DNA of 54,949 nucleotides, from assembly GCF_000411975.1 (NCBI RefSeq), contig NZ_ASXG01000032.1, positions 1-54,949 on the forward strand, read 5' to 3'. Each line of letters begins with the position of its first letter. Position 1 is the stretch's first letter. Positions 1 to 8,509 of the stretch are shown here, in pieces. The notes under the pieces are model-generated. The model had not been told where the DNA came from, did no database searches, and saw only the letters and a list, made by a program, of their open reading frames with translations. The stretch is from Amycolatopsis orientalis DSM 43388. GTDB taxonomy: Bacteria; Actinomycetota; Actinomycetes; Mycobacteriales; Pseudonocardiaceae. A program made the translations under genes and the position numbers.

Positions 1-201
1 GGAGAAGCCCTTGCCCTCGCCGCGCAGCAGAACGGCTTTCACCGCCGGGTCGCGGTCGAATTCCCGCCAGATGTCGGCGAGTTCGGCGTGCGCGGCTTCG
101 CTGACCGCGTTGAGATTCGGGGCGTCGAGGACCAGTTCGATGACGCCGTCCTCGTCCGGCCCGTCGACCCGCAAGTTCTCGAATTGTGCGTAGCGGCTCA
201 T
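1..201 (-). CDS. Enoyl-CoA hydratase/isomerase family protein (3' part outside window)
   Basis: Only the first 67 residues are present; the gene reads off the left edge. The N-terminus (MSRYAQFENLRV, then a VIELVLDAP strand, NAVS, and AVLLRGEGKGFS at the cut) is the usual start of a crotonase-fold protein: the first beta strands and the beginning of the CoA-binding loop. The catalytic glutamates lie beyond the edge, so hydratase and isomerase cannot be told apart. The start codon overlaps the stop of the CoA-transferase gene by four bases (ATGA), so it is the last visible gene of the acyl-CoA operon that begins at 8287. Confidence 0.88.
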   Translation of the reverse strand, partial: MSRYAQFENLRVDGPDEDGVIELVLDAPNLNAVSEAAHAELADIWREFDRDPAVKAVLLRGEGKGFS

Positions 202-1886
202 GCCGTTCCTTTCCTGCCGTCGCCGAGGAACAAGCCCTCGCGGTCGTATTTCCGCAGCTGCTGGACGTCGTCCGCGGTCACCTCGGGCAGTTCGCGCAGA
301 TCGTCCGCCACCGCGAGATCCCAGCCGCACCGCGACCGGACGTGCTCGACGCGTTCGGCCAGCGGCTCCGGCCCGGGCGCGATCGCGGTGAGCACCAGTT
401 CCCCGTCCCGCCGGGTCAGGACGCCCAGGTCGGTCACGACGGCCCGGACCCGCGCGCCGGGGCTGGTGACGTAGCTGCATTTTTCGATGAACCTCCGCGG
501 GCTCATCGTGCCGACGACGTACGTCTCGTCAGCCCCGGTCACCACGTCGTTGCCGCCGCCCGAACCCACGAGGTACGGGCCGCCTTCGATGCGCGTGGTG
601 TTGATGTTGCCCTCGCGGTCGATCTCCGCCGCGCCGACGCAGGCGATCGACCGGGTCGCCGGGCCGTTCACCAGGTTCCCGAGCGCCTGCTCGGTGTCGA
701 GCAGCACAGAGGACGACGGGAAGTTGGCGAAGCTGAAGATGAACGGGTCGCCGGGCGTCGGCGTGTAGTCCCAGAGGCCGAGTTCGGCCGCCAGCGCGAC
801 CTCGTGCCCGTCCGCCTTCGCCTGTTCGACGGCCACCCAGGCGGCGAGGTTCGCGAGCCCGGCGCCGGCCAGCACCCCGTCGGCGCCGGTTTCGGCGATC
901 CGGGACCGGACGAGCGCGGCGAGCCAGGTCGCCGCGCGTTCCGGACGCGTCACCGGCCCGGTGTGCTCCCCGCGGCCGGTGGGCGGCGTCGGCCGGCCCA
1001 GCGTGCGGGTCAGCTCGGTGAGCCGTGCTTCGCCGAGCTTGGCCAGGTAAGCGTCGTGGTCCACGAGGATCCACTCGCGGATCCAGTCGTCGAAGTCCGC
1101 CGAACGGCTGGCCTCCCGCGCCGCGATCCAGAACTCGACGTCCTCGGCGTAGCCGTCCACCGGCAGCCGCGCGCCCTCGGTGCCGGGGAAGACCCCGCCC
1201 GGATGGGCGCCGAAGGGCGCCTCAACGACGGCCAGCACCCGGTGCGCCGGAACGCGGACGAAGGACGCCCACGGCCGCAGGTCGTCGACCACCTTCTCCA
1301 CCGTCGCCAGCACCCCGCGCCGCGCGGCGAACGCGCCGATCGAACCCTCGAACATCGGCGGCGCGATGGCCAGATTGCCCTGCCGGTCGGCGACCGCGGC
1401 GTGCACGATCGCGACGTCCGGCGTGAGCGGGGCGACGAGACCGACGCGCCCGAACGGCGTGTCGACCTCGGCGTAACCGGGGTTCTCGGCCATCGAAGAA
1501 TCGCGCACCGAGCCGGTGACCACCGCGGGCACGCCGGTCGCGGCGGCGCGCAAACCCTGGATGTAGCTCAGGAACGACCAGTTCTCGACCTCGACCGAAC
1601 CGTCCGCATAGGACTGCTGGAACACCGGATTGGGCGTGAACACGGGAAACGAGTCTCCCGAGTAGACAGTCACGACCTTTTCCAGGCACCCGGCGCGGAA
1701 CAGCACCGCGCCGAGCGACGACAGACTGGCCATGATCAGCGTGAACCGCGACGGCCGCTGCCAGTGCTGCCGCGCGATCTCGCGCACCAGCGCGCTCCAG
1801 CGGCTGTGTCCGAGGATGACGTGCAGCGCGTCGCCCTCGCGAACATGGCGGGCGACAGCTTCGTCCAGGCGGCAGAACTCGGTCAT
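198..1886 (-). CDS. Fused alpha/beta CoA-transferase (IpdAB-like)
   Basis: A 562-residue class I-type CoA-transferase with both subunits in one chain. Residues about 1-290 match the alpha subunit fold (EGDALHVILGHSRW near the N-terminus, a QGNLAIAPPMFEGS segment in the middle). Residues about 313-562 match the beta subunit, with EIDREGNINTTRI near 418-430 and GSGGGNDV near 441-448, both typical of the IpdB/GctB-like branch. In Mycobacterium the homologous IpdA and IpdB are separate subunits acting on steroid ring-derived CoA esters; the fusion is seen here, the substrate is unknown. The start is the ATG overlapping the stop of the upstream MaoC gene by four bases, and its own stop overlaps the next start likewise. 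Confidence 0.88.
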   Translation of the reverse strand: MTEFCRLDEAVARHVREGDALHVILGHSRWSALVREIARQHWQRPSRFTLIMASLSSLGAVLFRAGCLEKVVTVYSGDSFPVFTPNPVFQQSYADGSVEVENWSFLSYIQGLRAAATGVPAVVTGSVRDSSMAENPGYAEVDTPFGRVGLVAPLTPDVAIVHAAVADRQGNLAIAPPMFEGSIGAFAARRGVLATVEKVVDDLRPWASFVRVPAHRVLAVVEAPFGAHPGGVFPGTEGARLPVDGYAEDVEFWIAAREASRSADFDDWIREWILVDHDAYLAKLGEARLTELTRTLGRPTPPTGRGEHTGPVTRPERAATWLAALVRSRIAETGADGVLAGAGLANLAAWVAVEQAKADGHEVALAAELGLWDYTPTPGDPFIFSFANFPSSSVLLDTEQALGNLVNGPATRSIACVGAAEIDREGNINTTRIEGGPYLVGSGGGNDVVTGADETYVVGTMSPRRFIEKCSYVTSPGARVRAVVTDLGVLTRRDGELVLTAIAPGPEPLAERVEHVRSRCGWDLAVADDLRELPEVTADDVQQLRKYDREGLFLGDGRKGTA

Positions 1887-2338
1887 CCGGCCACGACCAC
1901 CAAAGTTTCGGCGACACACGCCGGTTTCTCCGCGCCTTCGAGTTCCACCGTGTACCGCGTGGTGACGGTGACGCCGGCGGCGCCCTCTTTCACCTCGGCG
2001 AAGGTCGCGCGGGCGCGCAGCCGCGAGCCGACCGGAACCGGGGCCGGGAAGCGGACCTTGCCCAGCCCGTAGTTGATCCGCGCGGACCCGAAGTCGAGCC
2101 GGACCAGCTGCGCGCTGAAATACGGGATCAGCGACAGGGTGAGGAAACCGTGCGCGATCGTCGTCCCGAACGGTCCGTTCGCGGCCCGCTCGGGGTCGGT
2201 GTGGATCCACTGGCGGTCTTCGGTGGCTTCGGCGAACGCGTCGATCCGCGCCTGGTCGACGGCGAACCACTCGGTCGGCCCGATTTCCTCGCCGATCGCC
2301 GCCCGGACTTCGTCGGCCGAAGCGAAGACGCGGCTCAT
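1883..2338 (-). CDS. MaoC-family (R)-specific enoyl-CoA hydratase
   Basis: A 151-residue single hot-dog-fold hydratase. The hydratase motif is visible around residues 34-60: DAFAEATEDRQWIHTDPERA followed by GPFGTTIAHGFLTLSL, where Asp and His of the D-x4-H arrangement are expected to be catalytic. This is the normal length for the NodN/MaoC group that hydrates trans-2-enoyl-CoA. It is coupled by ATGA overlaps to the thiolase gene upstream and the CoA-transferase downstream, which supports a role in the same beta-oxidation-like sequence. Substrate chain length cannot be read from sequence. Confidence 0.92.
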   Translation of the reverse strand: MSRVFASADEVRAAIGEEIGPTEWFAVDQARIDAFAEATEDRQWIHTDPERAANGPFGTTIAHGFLTLSLIPYFSAQLVRLDFGSARINYGLGKVRFPAPVPVGSRLRARATFAEVKEGAAGVTVTTRYTVELEGAEKPACVAETLVVVAG

Positions 2339-3549
2339 TCCGACACCCGCTCGAAGACCGCGGCCAGGCCCTGCCCGCCGCCGATGCACATGGTTTCCAG
2401 CCCGTAGCGGGCCTCGCGGCGCTGCATTTCCCGTGCCATGGTGGCGAGGATGCGGGTGCCGGTCGCGCCGACCGGATGGCCCAGCGAGATCCCGGAACCG
2501 TGCACGTTGAGCCGGTCGAAGTCGGACTCGCCGAAGCCCCATTCGCGGGTGCAGGCCAGCGCCTGCGCGGCGAACGCCTCGTTGAGTTCGATCAGGTCGA
2601 TGTCGGAGATCTTGAGCCCGGCGCGTTCCAGAGCGAGCGCCGTGGCGGGCACCGGACCGATGCCCATCACCTTCGGCTCGACCCCGGCCACACCGTGCGA
2701 GACCAGCCGCACCAGCGGGCGAAGGCCCAGTTCGGCGGCGCGTTCGCGGGTGGTCACGATGCACACGGCGGCGGCGTCGTTCTGGCCACTCGCGTTCCCC
2801 GCGGTGACCGTCGCCTCCGGATCCTGCTTGCCCAGCACCGGCTTCAGCTTCGCGAGCGTTTCGACGGTCGTGTCCGGCCGCGGGTGCTCGTCGGTGTCCA
2901 CGACGATGGTGCCCTTCCGCGTCTCCACCGGGACCGGAACGATCTCCTCGGCGAACACCCCGGACTGCTGCGCGGCGACGGCCCGCCGGTGCGATTCGGC
3001 GGCGAGCCGGTCCTGCTCCTCGCGCGTGATGCCGTACTGCCGTCGCAGGTTCTCCGCGGTCTCCAGCATTCCGCCGGGCACCGGGTAGTGCTTGCCGCCG
3101 GGGGTCTGGCGGCCGCGGGTGAGCGAGTCGTGCAGGTGGACGCCCGCGCCGCCGGCGCCCCAGCGCAGGTCGTTGGCGTAGAAGACGGTGTTGGACATGC
3201 TTTCCGCGCCGCCCGCGACGATCAGGTCGCTCGCACCCGCCTGCACCTGCAGCGCGGCCAGCAGCACCGACTGCAGCCCGGAGCCGCAGCGGCGGTCGAC
3301 CTGCATGCCGGGGACGGTGACCGGCAGTCCCGCGTCGAGCGCGACGACGCGGCCGATGGCGGGGGCTTCGGCGCTGGGGTAGCAGTGGCCGAGGATCACG
3401 TCGTCGATCGCGTCGGCGGGCAGGCCGGTGCGCTCCAGCAGGCCCTTGAGCGCGATGGTGCCGAGGTCGGCGGCGGGCACGCTCTTGAGCGAACCGCCGA
3501 AGCGGCCGATCGGGGTGCGGACAGGTTCGCAGATGACGGCGTCACGCAT
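2335..3549 (-). CDS. Acetyl-CoA C-acyltransferase (thiolase)
   Basis: A 404-residue full-length thiolase. The acyl-accepting cysteine is Cys88 in VDRRCGSGLQS, the histidine is His358 in SLGHPVGATGTR, and the second catalytic cysteine is Cys388 in CIGGGQG; NEAFAAQ is also present. It should cleave a 3-oxoacyl-CoA with CoA, closing the oxidation steps encoded upstream. The N-terminal RTPIGRFGGSLK motif supports the chosen ATG. The first eight bases overlap the 3' end of the upstream hydratase-like gene, so the two are translationally coupled. Confidence 0.96.
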   Translation of the reverse strand: MRDAVICEPVRTPIGRFGGSLKSVPAADLGTIALKGLLERTGLPADAIDDVILGHCYPSAEAPAIGRVVALDAGLPVTVPGMQVDRRCGSGLQSVLLAALQVQAGASDLIVAGGAESMSNTVFYANDLRWGAGGAGVHLHDSLTRGRQTPGGKHYPVPGGMLETAENLRRQYGITREEQDRLAAESHRRAVAAQQSGVFAEEIVPVPVETRKGTIVVDTDEHPRPDTTVETLAKLKPVLGKQDPEATVTAGNASGQNDAAAVCIVTTRERAAELGLRPLVRLVSHGVAGVEPKVMGIGPVPATALALERAGLKISDIDLIELNEAFAAQALACTREWGFGESDFDRLNVHGSGISLGHPVGATGTRILATMAREMQRREARYGLETMCIGGGQGLAAVFERVSE

Positions 3550-4405
3550 GGGGAGTGCCTTCCTCGTGATAGTCGGCTTCGAGGCTGGTGCGCGGCCCGG
3601 CGTCCCCGACGAGGGTCAGGGTCGCGCCGCCGGGCCGCGGCTCGGTGCGCAGGTGCGCGGGCTGGCCGCAGAACAGCGGGGCCAGGTTGCGGTGCGCCAG
3701 CCGGGTGACCCGCGCGCCGGGGGAGTCCAGGCGCAACACCTCGGCCAAAGCCAGCGACATCAGCGGCCCGTGCACGACCAGGCCGGGATAGCCCTCGACC
3801 CTGGTCGCGTACGGCCAGTCGTAGTGGATGCGGTGCGCGTTCGCGGTGGCGGCGGAGAAGCGCATCAGCAAGGCGGGGTCGGTGGCGAACTCCCAGCCGT
3901 CCTCGCCGCGCCGGAACGGTGCGCCCGCCAGCGCGGCGGGTTCGACCGGTGCTTCGGACGCGGTCGCGCCGGCTTCGCGGTAAATCAGGTCCTGCCGTTC
4001 CTCGACGAGCGGCGAGCCGTCCACTCCGGACAGCACGGTCCGCACGACGACGATCACCAGCTGTCCGGAGCGGCCGGATTTCTCCGTCACCGAGTCCACA
4101 ACGGACCGGCGGGTCACCGTCTCGCCGATCTTCGGCGGCCGGTGCACGGTCACCTCGCCGCCGGCGAACATCCGCCGCGGCAGGTCGACCGGCGGCAGGA
4201 ACGTCCCGCGCGCCGGATGCCCGTCCGAGCCGAGTTCCGAGGAAACCGGCCAGCGGGGGAGCGCGACCCAGTGCCACAGCGGCGGCAGGTCGTCGCCCGG
4301 CCGCGGCGCGGGCAGCCCGTTGTCGAACAGCGCGGCCAGCGCCGCGACCGGGGCCGGGTCGACCAGCTCCGCGGTCGTGACCGCGTGCGGTTCCCAGCCG
4401 GTCAC
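3542..4405 (-). CDS. FAS1/HTD2-type dehydratase (mesaconyl-C4-CoA hydratase-like)
   Basis: A 287-residue double hot-dog protein. The segment [15 protein letters not shown] near residue 40, followed by a [18 protein letters not shown] strand, is characteristic of the HTD2/mesaconyl-C4-CoA hydratase group with a MaoC_dehydrat_N domain; the C-terminal half carries [11 protein letters not shown] and [11 protein letters not shown], the second hot-dog with its active-site His region. The start is the GTG that overlaps the stop of the SDR gene (GTGA); earlier in-frame codons lie inside that gene. Together with the CoA-ester lyase two genes upstream, it fits hydration of an unsaturated branched or dicarboxylic acyl-CoA before lyase cleavage. 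That pairing is an inference. Confidence 0.85.
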   Translation of the reverse strand: MTGWEPHAVTTAELVDPAPVAALAALFDNGLPAPRPGDDLPPLWHWVALPRWPVSSELGSDGHPARGTFLPPVDLPRRMFAGGEVTVHRPPKIGETVTRRSVVDSVTEKSGRSGQLVIVVVRTVLSGVDGSPLVEERQDLIYREAGATASEAPVEPAALAGAPFRRGEDGWEFATDPALLMRFSAATANAHRIHYDWPYATRVEGYPGLVVHGPLMSLALAEVLRLDSPGARVTRLAHRNLAPLFCGQPAHLRTEPRPGGATLTLVGDAGPRTSLEADYHEEGTPHA

Positions 4406-5136
4406 ATGAACCGCCCGCCGGTCACCTCGAGCACCGTGCCGGTCATGTACGACGACAGATCGGAGGCGAGAAACAGTGCCACCGAAGCGATTTCGCCGAC
4501 CTCGCCGGCGCGGCGCATCGGGATCTCGGCCATCTTCTGGTCCCACGCCTTCTGCGGCATGGCCTCGGTCATCGCGGTGCGGATCAGGCCGGGCTGGATC
4601 GCGTTGACCCGGACGCCGTGGTGCGCCATCTCCTTCGCCGCGGCCTTGGTCAGGCCGACGATCCCGGCCTTGGCCGCGGAGTAGTTCGTCTGGCCGACCA
4701 TGCCGACCTTGCCCGACAGCGACGACAGGTTCACGATCGCGCCGCTCTTGCGTTCCCGCATGATCGCCGCGGCCTTGCGGGTGCCGTTCCAGGTTCCCTT
4801 GAGGTGCACGGAAATGACCTGGTCGAAGTCTTCCTCGGTCATGGTCCGCATGGTCGCGTCGCGGGTGATGCCCGCGTTGTTGACGAACACGTCGACCGGG
4901 GAGAACGCCTCGTCCGCAGCGGCGAGCAGAGCGTCCACATCGGCCGCTTTGGTGACGTCGCACGCGACGCCGACAGCTTCCCCGTCCAGGCTTTCGGCGG
5001 CTTTCGCGGCCGCTTCGCCGTTGAGGTCGCCGAGCACGACGCGGGCGCCCTGGGCGACGAAAAGCTGGGCGATGGCGAGTCCGATGCCTTGTGCGCCGCC
5101 GGTGACGACAGCGGTCCGGCCGTTGAGCAGAGTCAT
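4402..5136 (-). CDS. SDR-family 3-oxoacyl-ACP/CoA reductase (FabG-like)
   Basis: A 244-residue classical short-chain dehydrogenase. The cofactor motif TGGAQGIG is at residues 12-19, NNAG follows in the middle, and the catalytic pair is Tyr152 and Lys156 in [10 protein letters not shown], with NLSSLSG supplying the serine. The C-terminal [17 protein letters not shown] is typical of the FabG group, which uses NADP(H) or NAD(H) to interconvert 3-oxo and 3-hydroxy thioesters. In a degradative operon the oxidising direction is likely. Nine bases separate it from the upstream acyl-CoA dehydrogenase gene. Confidence 0.93.
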   Translation of the reverse strand: MTLLNGRTAVVTGGAQGIGLAIAQLFVAQGARVVLGDLNGEAAAKAAESLDGEAVGVACDVTKAADVDALLAAADEAFSPVDVFVNNAGITRDATMRTMTEEDFDQVISVHLKGTWNGTRKAAAIMRERKSGAIVNLSSLSGKVGMVGQTNYSAAKAGIVGLTKAAAKEMAHHGVRVNAIQPGLIRTAMTEAMPQKAWDQKMAEIPMRRAGEVGEIASVALFLASDLSSYMTGTVLEVTGGRFM

Positions 5137-5145
5137 GGCGTTCCC

Positions 5146-6294
5146 TCAGATCTTGTTGCGGGCGACGAGCTGGGCGGCGATGACGTTGCGCTGGATTTCG
5201 TTGGTGCCTTCGCCGACGATCATCAGCGGCGCGTCGCGGAAATAGCGTTCGACGTCGTATTCCCGGGAGTAGCCGTAGCCGCCGTGGACGCGGATGGCGT
5301 CGAGCGCGACCTGCATCGCGGTTTCCGAAGCGAACAGCTTGGCCATCCCGGCTTCCATGTCCGCGCGCACGCCCGCGTCGAGCTTCTCCGCGGCGTCCAA
5401 AGTGAGCAGCCGGGCCGCGCGCATCTTCGTGGCCATGTCGGCGAGCAGGTTGCCGACGGACTGGTGCTTCCAGATCGGCTTGCCGAAGGATTCGCGTTCC
5501 TGGGCGTAGCGGACGGCGTCGTTCAACGCGGCCTGCCCGACGCCCAGCGCCCGCGAGGCGACCTGGATCCGGCCGACTTCCAGCCCGCGCATCATGTGCG
5601 ACCAGCCCTGGTTCGGCTCGCCGCCGAGCACCGCGTCCTTGCGCACCCGCTGTCCGTCGAACACCAGCTCGCAGGCCTCGACGCCGCGGTAGCCGAGTTT
5701 CGGCAGTTTCTTGGAGATGGTGAGACCGTCGCCGGGTTCGACGAGGAGCACGCTCATGCCGCGGTGCGCGGGTTTCGCGTCGCGGTCGGTGATGCACAGC
5801 AGGCCGATCAGGCCGGAGTGCGCGGCGTTGGAGATCCAGGTCTTCGAGCCGGTGATCGTGTACCCGTCGTCGGTCGGCACCGCCTGGGTGCGCATCGCTT
5901 GCAGGTCGCTGCCGCCGCCCGGTTCGGTCAGCGCCATCGTCGCGCGGATGCGGCCTTCGGCCATCGCGGGCAGGTACTTCTCGCGCTGCTCCGGAGTGCC
6001 GAACGTCTTGATCAGGTAGGTGATGACGGAGTGCCCGCCGATCGCGCCGGCGAGGCTCATCCAGCCGCGCGCGAGTTCCTCGGTGACCCGGGCGAAACAG
6101 GCGGTGCTGACGTCCACGCCGCCGTATTCGGCCGGCGCGAGCAGGCCGAAGAAGCCGAGTTTCTTCATCTCGTCGATGAACTCGGCCGGATAGATGTCGT
6201 CGGCTTCGAATTCGCGGACCCGGGGCCGGACCCGTTCGTCCACGAACTCCGCGACCAGGGCGACCATCTGCTGTTCGTCGTCGGTGAGCGTCAT
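5146..6294 (-). CDS. Acyl-CoA dehydrogenase
   Basis: A 382-residue FAD-dependent acyl-CoA dehydrogenase of normal length. Seen features: GLLAPAEYGG in the N-terminal helical domain, MALTEPGGGSDLQAMRT (FAD/substrate strand), GSKTWISNA, and the C-terminal EGTNEIQR with the expected base Glu362. It should introduce the 2,3-double bond, passing electrons to ETF. The start ATG overlaps the upstream lyase stop by four bases. A second dehydrogenase gene heads the operon, so the pathway probably has two dehydrogenation steps or two substrates. Confidence 0.95.
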   Translation of the reverse strand: MTLTDDEQQMVALVAEFVDERVRPRVREFEADDIYPAEFIDEMKKLGFFGLLAPAEYGGVDVSTACFARVTEELARGWMSLAGAIGGHSVITYLIKTFGTPEQREKYLPAMAEGRIRATMALTEPGGGSDLQAMRTQAVPTDDGYTITGSKTWISNAAHSGLIGLLCITDRDAKPAHRGMSVLLVEPGDGLTISKKLPKLGYRGVEACELVFDGQRVRKDAVLGGEPNQGWSHMMRGLEVGRIQVASRALGVGQAALNDAVRYAQERESFGKPIWKHQSVGNLLADMATKMRAARLLTLDAAEKLDAGVRADMEAGMAKLFASETAMQVALDAIRVHGGYGYSREYDVERYFRDAPLMIVGEGTNEIQRNVIAAQLVARNKI

Positions 6295-7121
6295 CGCCCG
6301 TTCCCTTCTCGTGCCTGCCGGAGGACGCGCTGGGCGCGCTCCAGCACCGGCTTGTCGACCATCTGCCCGCCCACCGCGACCGCGCCGCCCGTTTCGGCGG
6401 CGTCGAGGACCGACCGCGCCCAGCGGACTTCTTCGCGTGACGGCCGCAGTGCCGCGGCGGCGACGGGTACCTGTTTCGGGTGCACGCACAGCTTTCCGGC
6501 GAACCCGAGTCGCCGTGCGTAGTGGACTTCGTCGGTGAGGTGTGCCTCGTTGTCCAGATCCGCGGTGACGCCGTCGATCGGCCCCGGCAGTCCGGCGGCG
6601 GCGGAGGCGAGCACGAGCGCGCCCCGCGCCGCGACGAACGCGTCCCGGTCGGCCGGGTCGGCGCCCAGTTCCGCGGCGAGATCGAAGCTGCCGAACGCGA
6701 GGCGCTGCACGTTCGGGACGGTCGCGGTCTCCCGCGCGTCCAGCACGCCGCGCGCGGTTTCGACCAGCGCGATCACGACCGGCAGCACGCCGAGCTGTTC
6801 GCCCGCCGCGCGGGTCGTCGCGGGTTCGGCCTTCGGCAGCATCACGGTGCACCGGCGCCGCCTGAGCACGGCGAGATCTTCGTCGTGCCAGGCGGTGCCG
6901 GCGGCGTTGACCCGCACCGCGCACTCGGGGTTCTCCTCGAGCCACGCGACGACTTGTTCCCGCGCGTACTCCTTGCGGTCCGGGGCGACGGCGTCCTCCA
7001 GATCGAGCACGACCAGGCTCGGTCCGGCGGCCATCGCCTTGCCGAAGCGTTCCGGCCGGTCGCCCGGGACGAACAGGAGGGTCGCCGCTTCCCGGGCCCG
7101 GGCAGCCGCGCGGCTGGTCAT
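6291..7121 (-). CDS. HpcH/HpaI-family CoA-ester lyase (citramalyl/malyl-CoA lyase-like)
   Basis: A 276-residue TIM-barrel lyase of the CitE-like group. Motifs in order: TLLFVPGDRPERFGKA near the N-terminus (CoA binding), VVLDLEDAV, VMLPKAE, ALVETARGV (metal-binding Glu), FGSFDLAAELG (metal-binding Asp) and GKLCVHPKQV near the C-terminus. Family members cleave malyl-CoA, citramalyl-CoA or methylmalyl-CoA using Mg2+. In Mycobacterium tuberculosis a CitE-like lyase sits beside a hydratase and FadE gene in itaconate/leucine metabolism, and the neighbourhood here is comparable. The exact substrate is an inference. Start and stop overlap both neighbours by four bases. Confidence 0.9.
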   Translation of the reverse strand: MTSRAAARAREAATLLFVPGDRPERFGKAMAAGPSLVVLDLEDAVAPDRKEYAREQVVAWLEENPECAVRVNAAGTAWHDEDLAVLRRRRCTVMLPKAEPATTRAAGEQLGVLPVVIALVETARGVLDARETATVPNVQRLAFGSFDLAAELGADPADRDAFVAARGALVLASAAAGLPGPIDGVTADLDNEAHLTDEVHYARRLGFAGKLCVHPKQVPVAAAALRPSREEVRWARSVLDAAETGGAVAVGGQMVDKPVLERAQRVLRQAREGNGR

Positions 7122-8287
7122 TTCTGCGCCTTCTTCGCCTGGCGGACCAGGCCGCCGCCGATGATCAGGCGCTGGATCTCGCTGGTGCCTTCGTAAAGCC
7201 GCAGCAGCCGGATGTCGCGGTAGATCCGCTCGACCGGCACCTCGCGCATGTACCCGGTGCCGCCGTGGATCTGCACCGCGAGGTCGGCGACCTTGCCCGC
7301 CATCTCCGTGCAGTACAGCTTCGCCGCGGACGGCCCGATCCGGCGGTCCTCGCCGGAGACGTAGCGCGCCGCGGTCTCGCGCACCAGCGCACGCCCGGCC
7401 ATCACGCCGGTCTGCTGGTCGGCCAGCATTGCTTGCACCAGCTGGAAATCGCCGATCGGCTGACCGCCCTGCGTCGCCGACGCGGCGTACGCGACGGACT
7501 CGTCCAACGCCCGCTGCGCGGAACCGACCGCGAGCGCGGCGATGTGGACACGGCCGCGAGCCAGCGACGTCATCGCGGCGCGGTATCCGGCGTCCTCGTT
7601 CCCGCCGACGAGCGCGGAGGCCGGCACGCGAACGTTGTTGAAGGTGACGTCCGCGGTCCAGGCGCCTTCCTGGCCCATCTTCTTGTCCTTCGGCCCGACC
7701 TCCAGGCCCGGCGTGTCCGCCGGGACGAGGAACACCGCGATGCCGGGCCCGGAGTCGTCCGCGGGGCGGGTGCGCGCGAAGACGACGAACAGGTCCGCGA
7801 TGGGCGCGTTGGTGATGAACCGCTTCTGCCCGTCGAGCACCCAGTCGTCGCCGTCGCGCACCGCCTTGGTGCGCAGCCCGGCGGGATTGGACCCGGCGCC
7901 CGGCTCGGTCAGCGCGAACGACGCGACGACCTCGCCCGAGGCGATGCGCTCGAGCCACTGCTTTTTCTGGTCCTCGGTGCCGAAGCCGACCAGCACCTGC
8001 CCGGCGATGCCGTTGTTCGTGCCGAACATCGACCGCAGCGCGAGCGAGGTGTAGCCGAATTCCATCGCCAGCTCGACGTCCTGGGTCAGGTCGAGCCCGA
8101 GCCCGCCCCATTCCTGGGGGATCGCGTAGCCGAACAGGCCCATCTCCGCCGCCTGCGCGCGCAGATCGTCGGGGATGGCGTTGCCGTCCATGATCTCCTG
8201 CTCGCGCGGAACGACCTTCGCCCGGACGAAGTCGCGCACCAGCTCCAGGATCGGCCGGAAGTCCTCGGGGGTAACCGCTGCTGCCAT
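7118..8287 (-). CDS. Acyl-CoA dehydrogenase, first gene of operon
   Basis: A 389-residue acyl-CoA dehydrogenase. ASFALTEPGAGSNPAGLRT and GQKRFITNAPIAD mark the FAD-binding beta domain, DRRIGPSAAKLYCTEMAG the C-terminal helices, and LYEGTSEIQR carries the expected catalytic base Glu366. It is the first gene of the leftward operon. The 222 bases between its ATG and the divergent GntR gene contain a repeated 14-bp element that could control both. The next gene overlaps by four bases. Confidence 0.95.
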   Translation of the reverse strand: MAAAVTPEDFRPILELVRDFVRAKVVPREQEIMDGNAIPDDLRAQAAEMGLFGYAIPQEWGGLGLDLTQDVELAMEFGYTSLALRSMFGTNNGIAGQVLVGFGTEDQKKQWLERIASGEVVASFALTEPGAGSNPAGLRTKAVRDGDDWVLDGQKRFITNAPIADLFVVFARTRPADDSGPGIAVFLVPADTPGLEVGPKDKKMGQEGAWTADVTFNNVRVPASALVGGNEDAGYRAAMTSLARGRVHIAALAVGSAQRALDESVAYAASATQGGQPIGDFQLVQAMLADQQTGVMAGRALVRETAARYVSGEDRRIGPSAAKLYCTEMAGKVADLAVQIHGGTGYMREVPVERIYRDIRLLRLYEGTSEIQRLIIGGGLVRQAKKAQK

Positions 8288-8320
8288 GCCCCCACTATGA
8301 CGCAGACCGCCCGCTGAGAA

Positions 8321-8478
8321 AATACTTTATCAGAAATCATCGAATGCCTCACACTGCCGGATGATCTCCGCGGCTATCATCACCGCAGGTCAGAGCGATA
8401 TTGCGCGCGCGGCGAGCGCTCCTCCGGGAGACCGGAGCGGCCGCTGCGGGTGCCACGGTCGTGTAATACTTCATCCGA
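8321..8478. promoter_or_regulatory. Paired 14-bp direct repeat in a divergent promoter region
   Basis: AATACTTTATCAGA at 8321-8334 and AATACTTCATCCGA at 8465-8478 match at 12 of 14 positions in the same orientation, 144 bases apart. Both are much more AT-rich than the surroundings and each lies close to one of the two divergent start codons (8287 leftward, 8510 rightward). TAATAC at 8464-8469 could also be the -10 hexamer of the GntR gene. A pair of operators for the adjacent GntR/FCD regulator is the simplest reading. Nothing else recognisable is seen in 8288-8509. Confidence 0.5.
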
Positions 8479-8509
8479 TACCGCCGCCGAGGCAGGATGG
8501 GAGAAGGTC

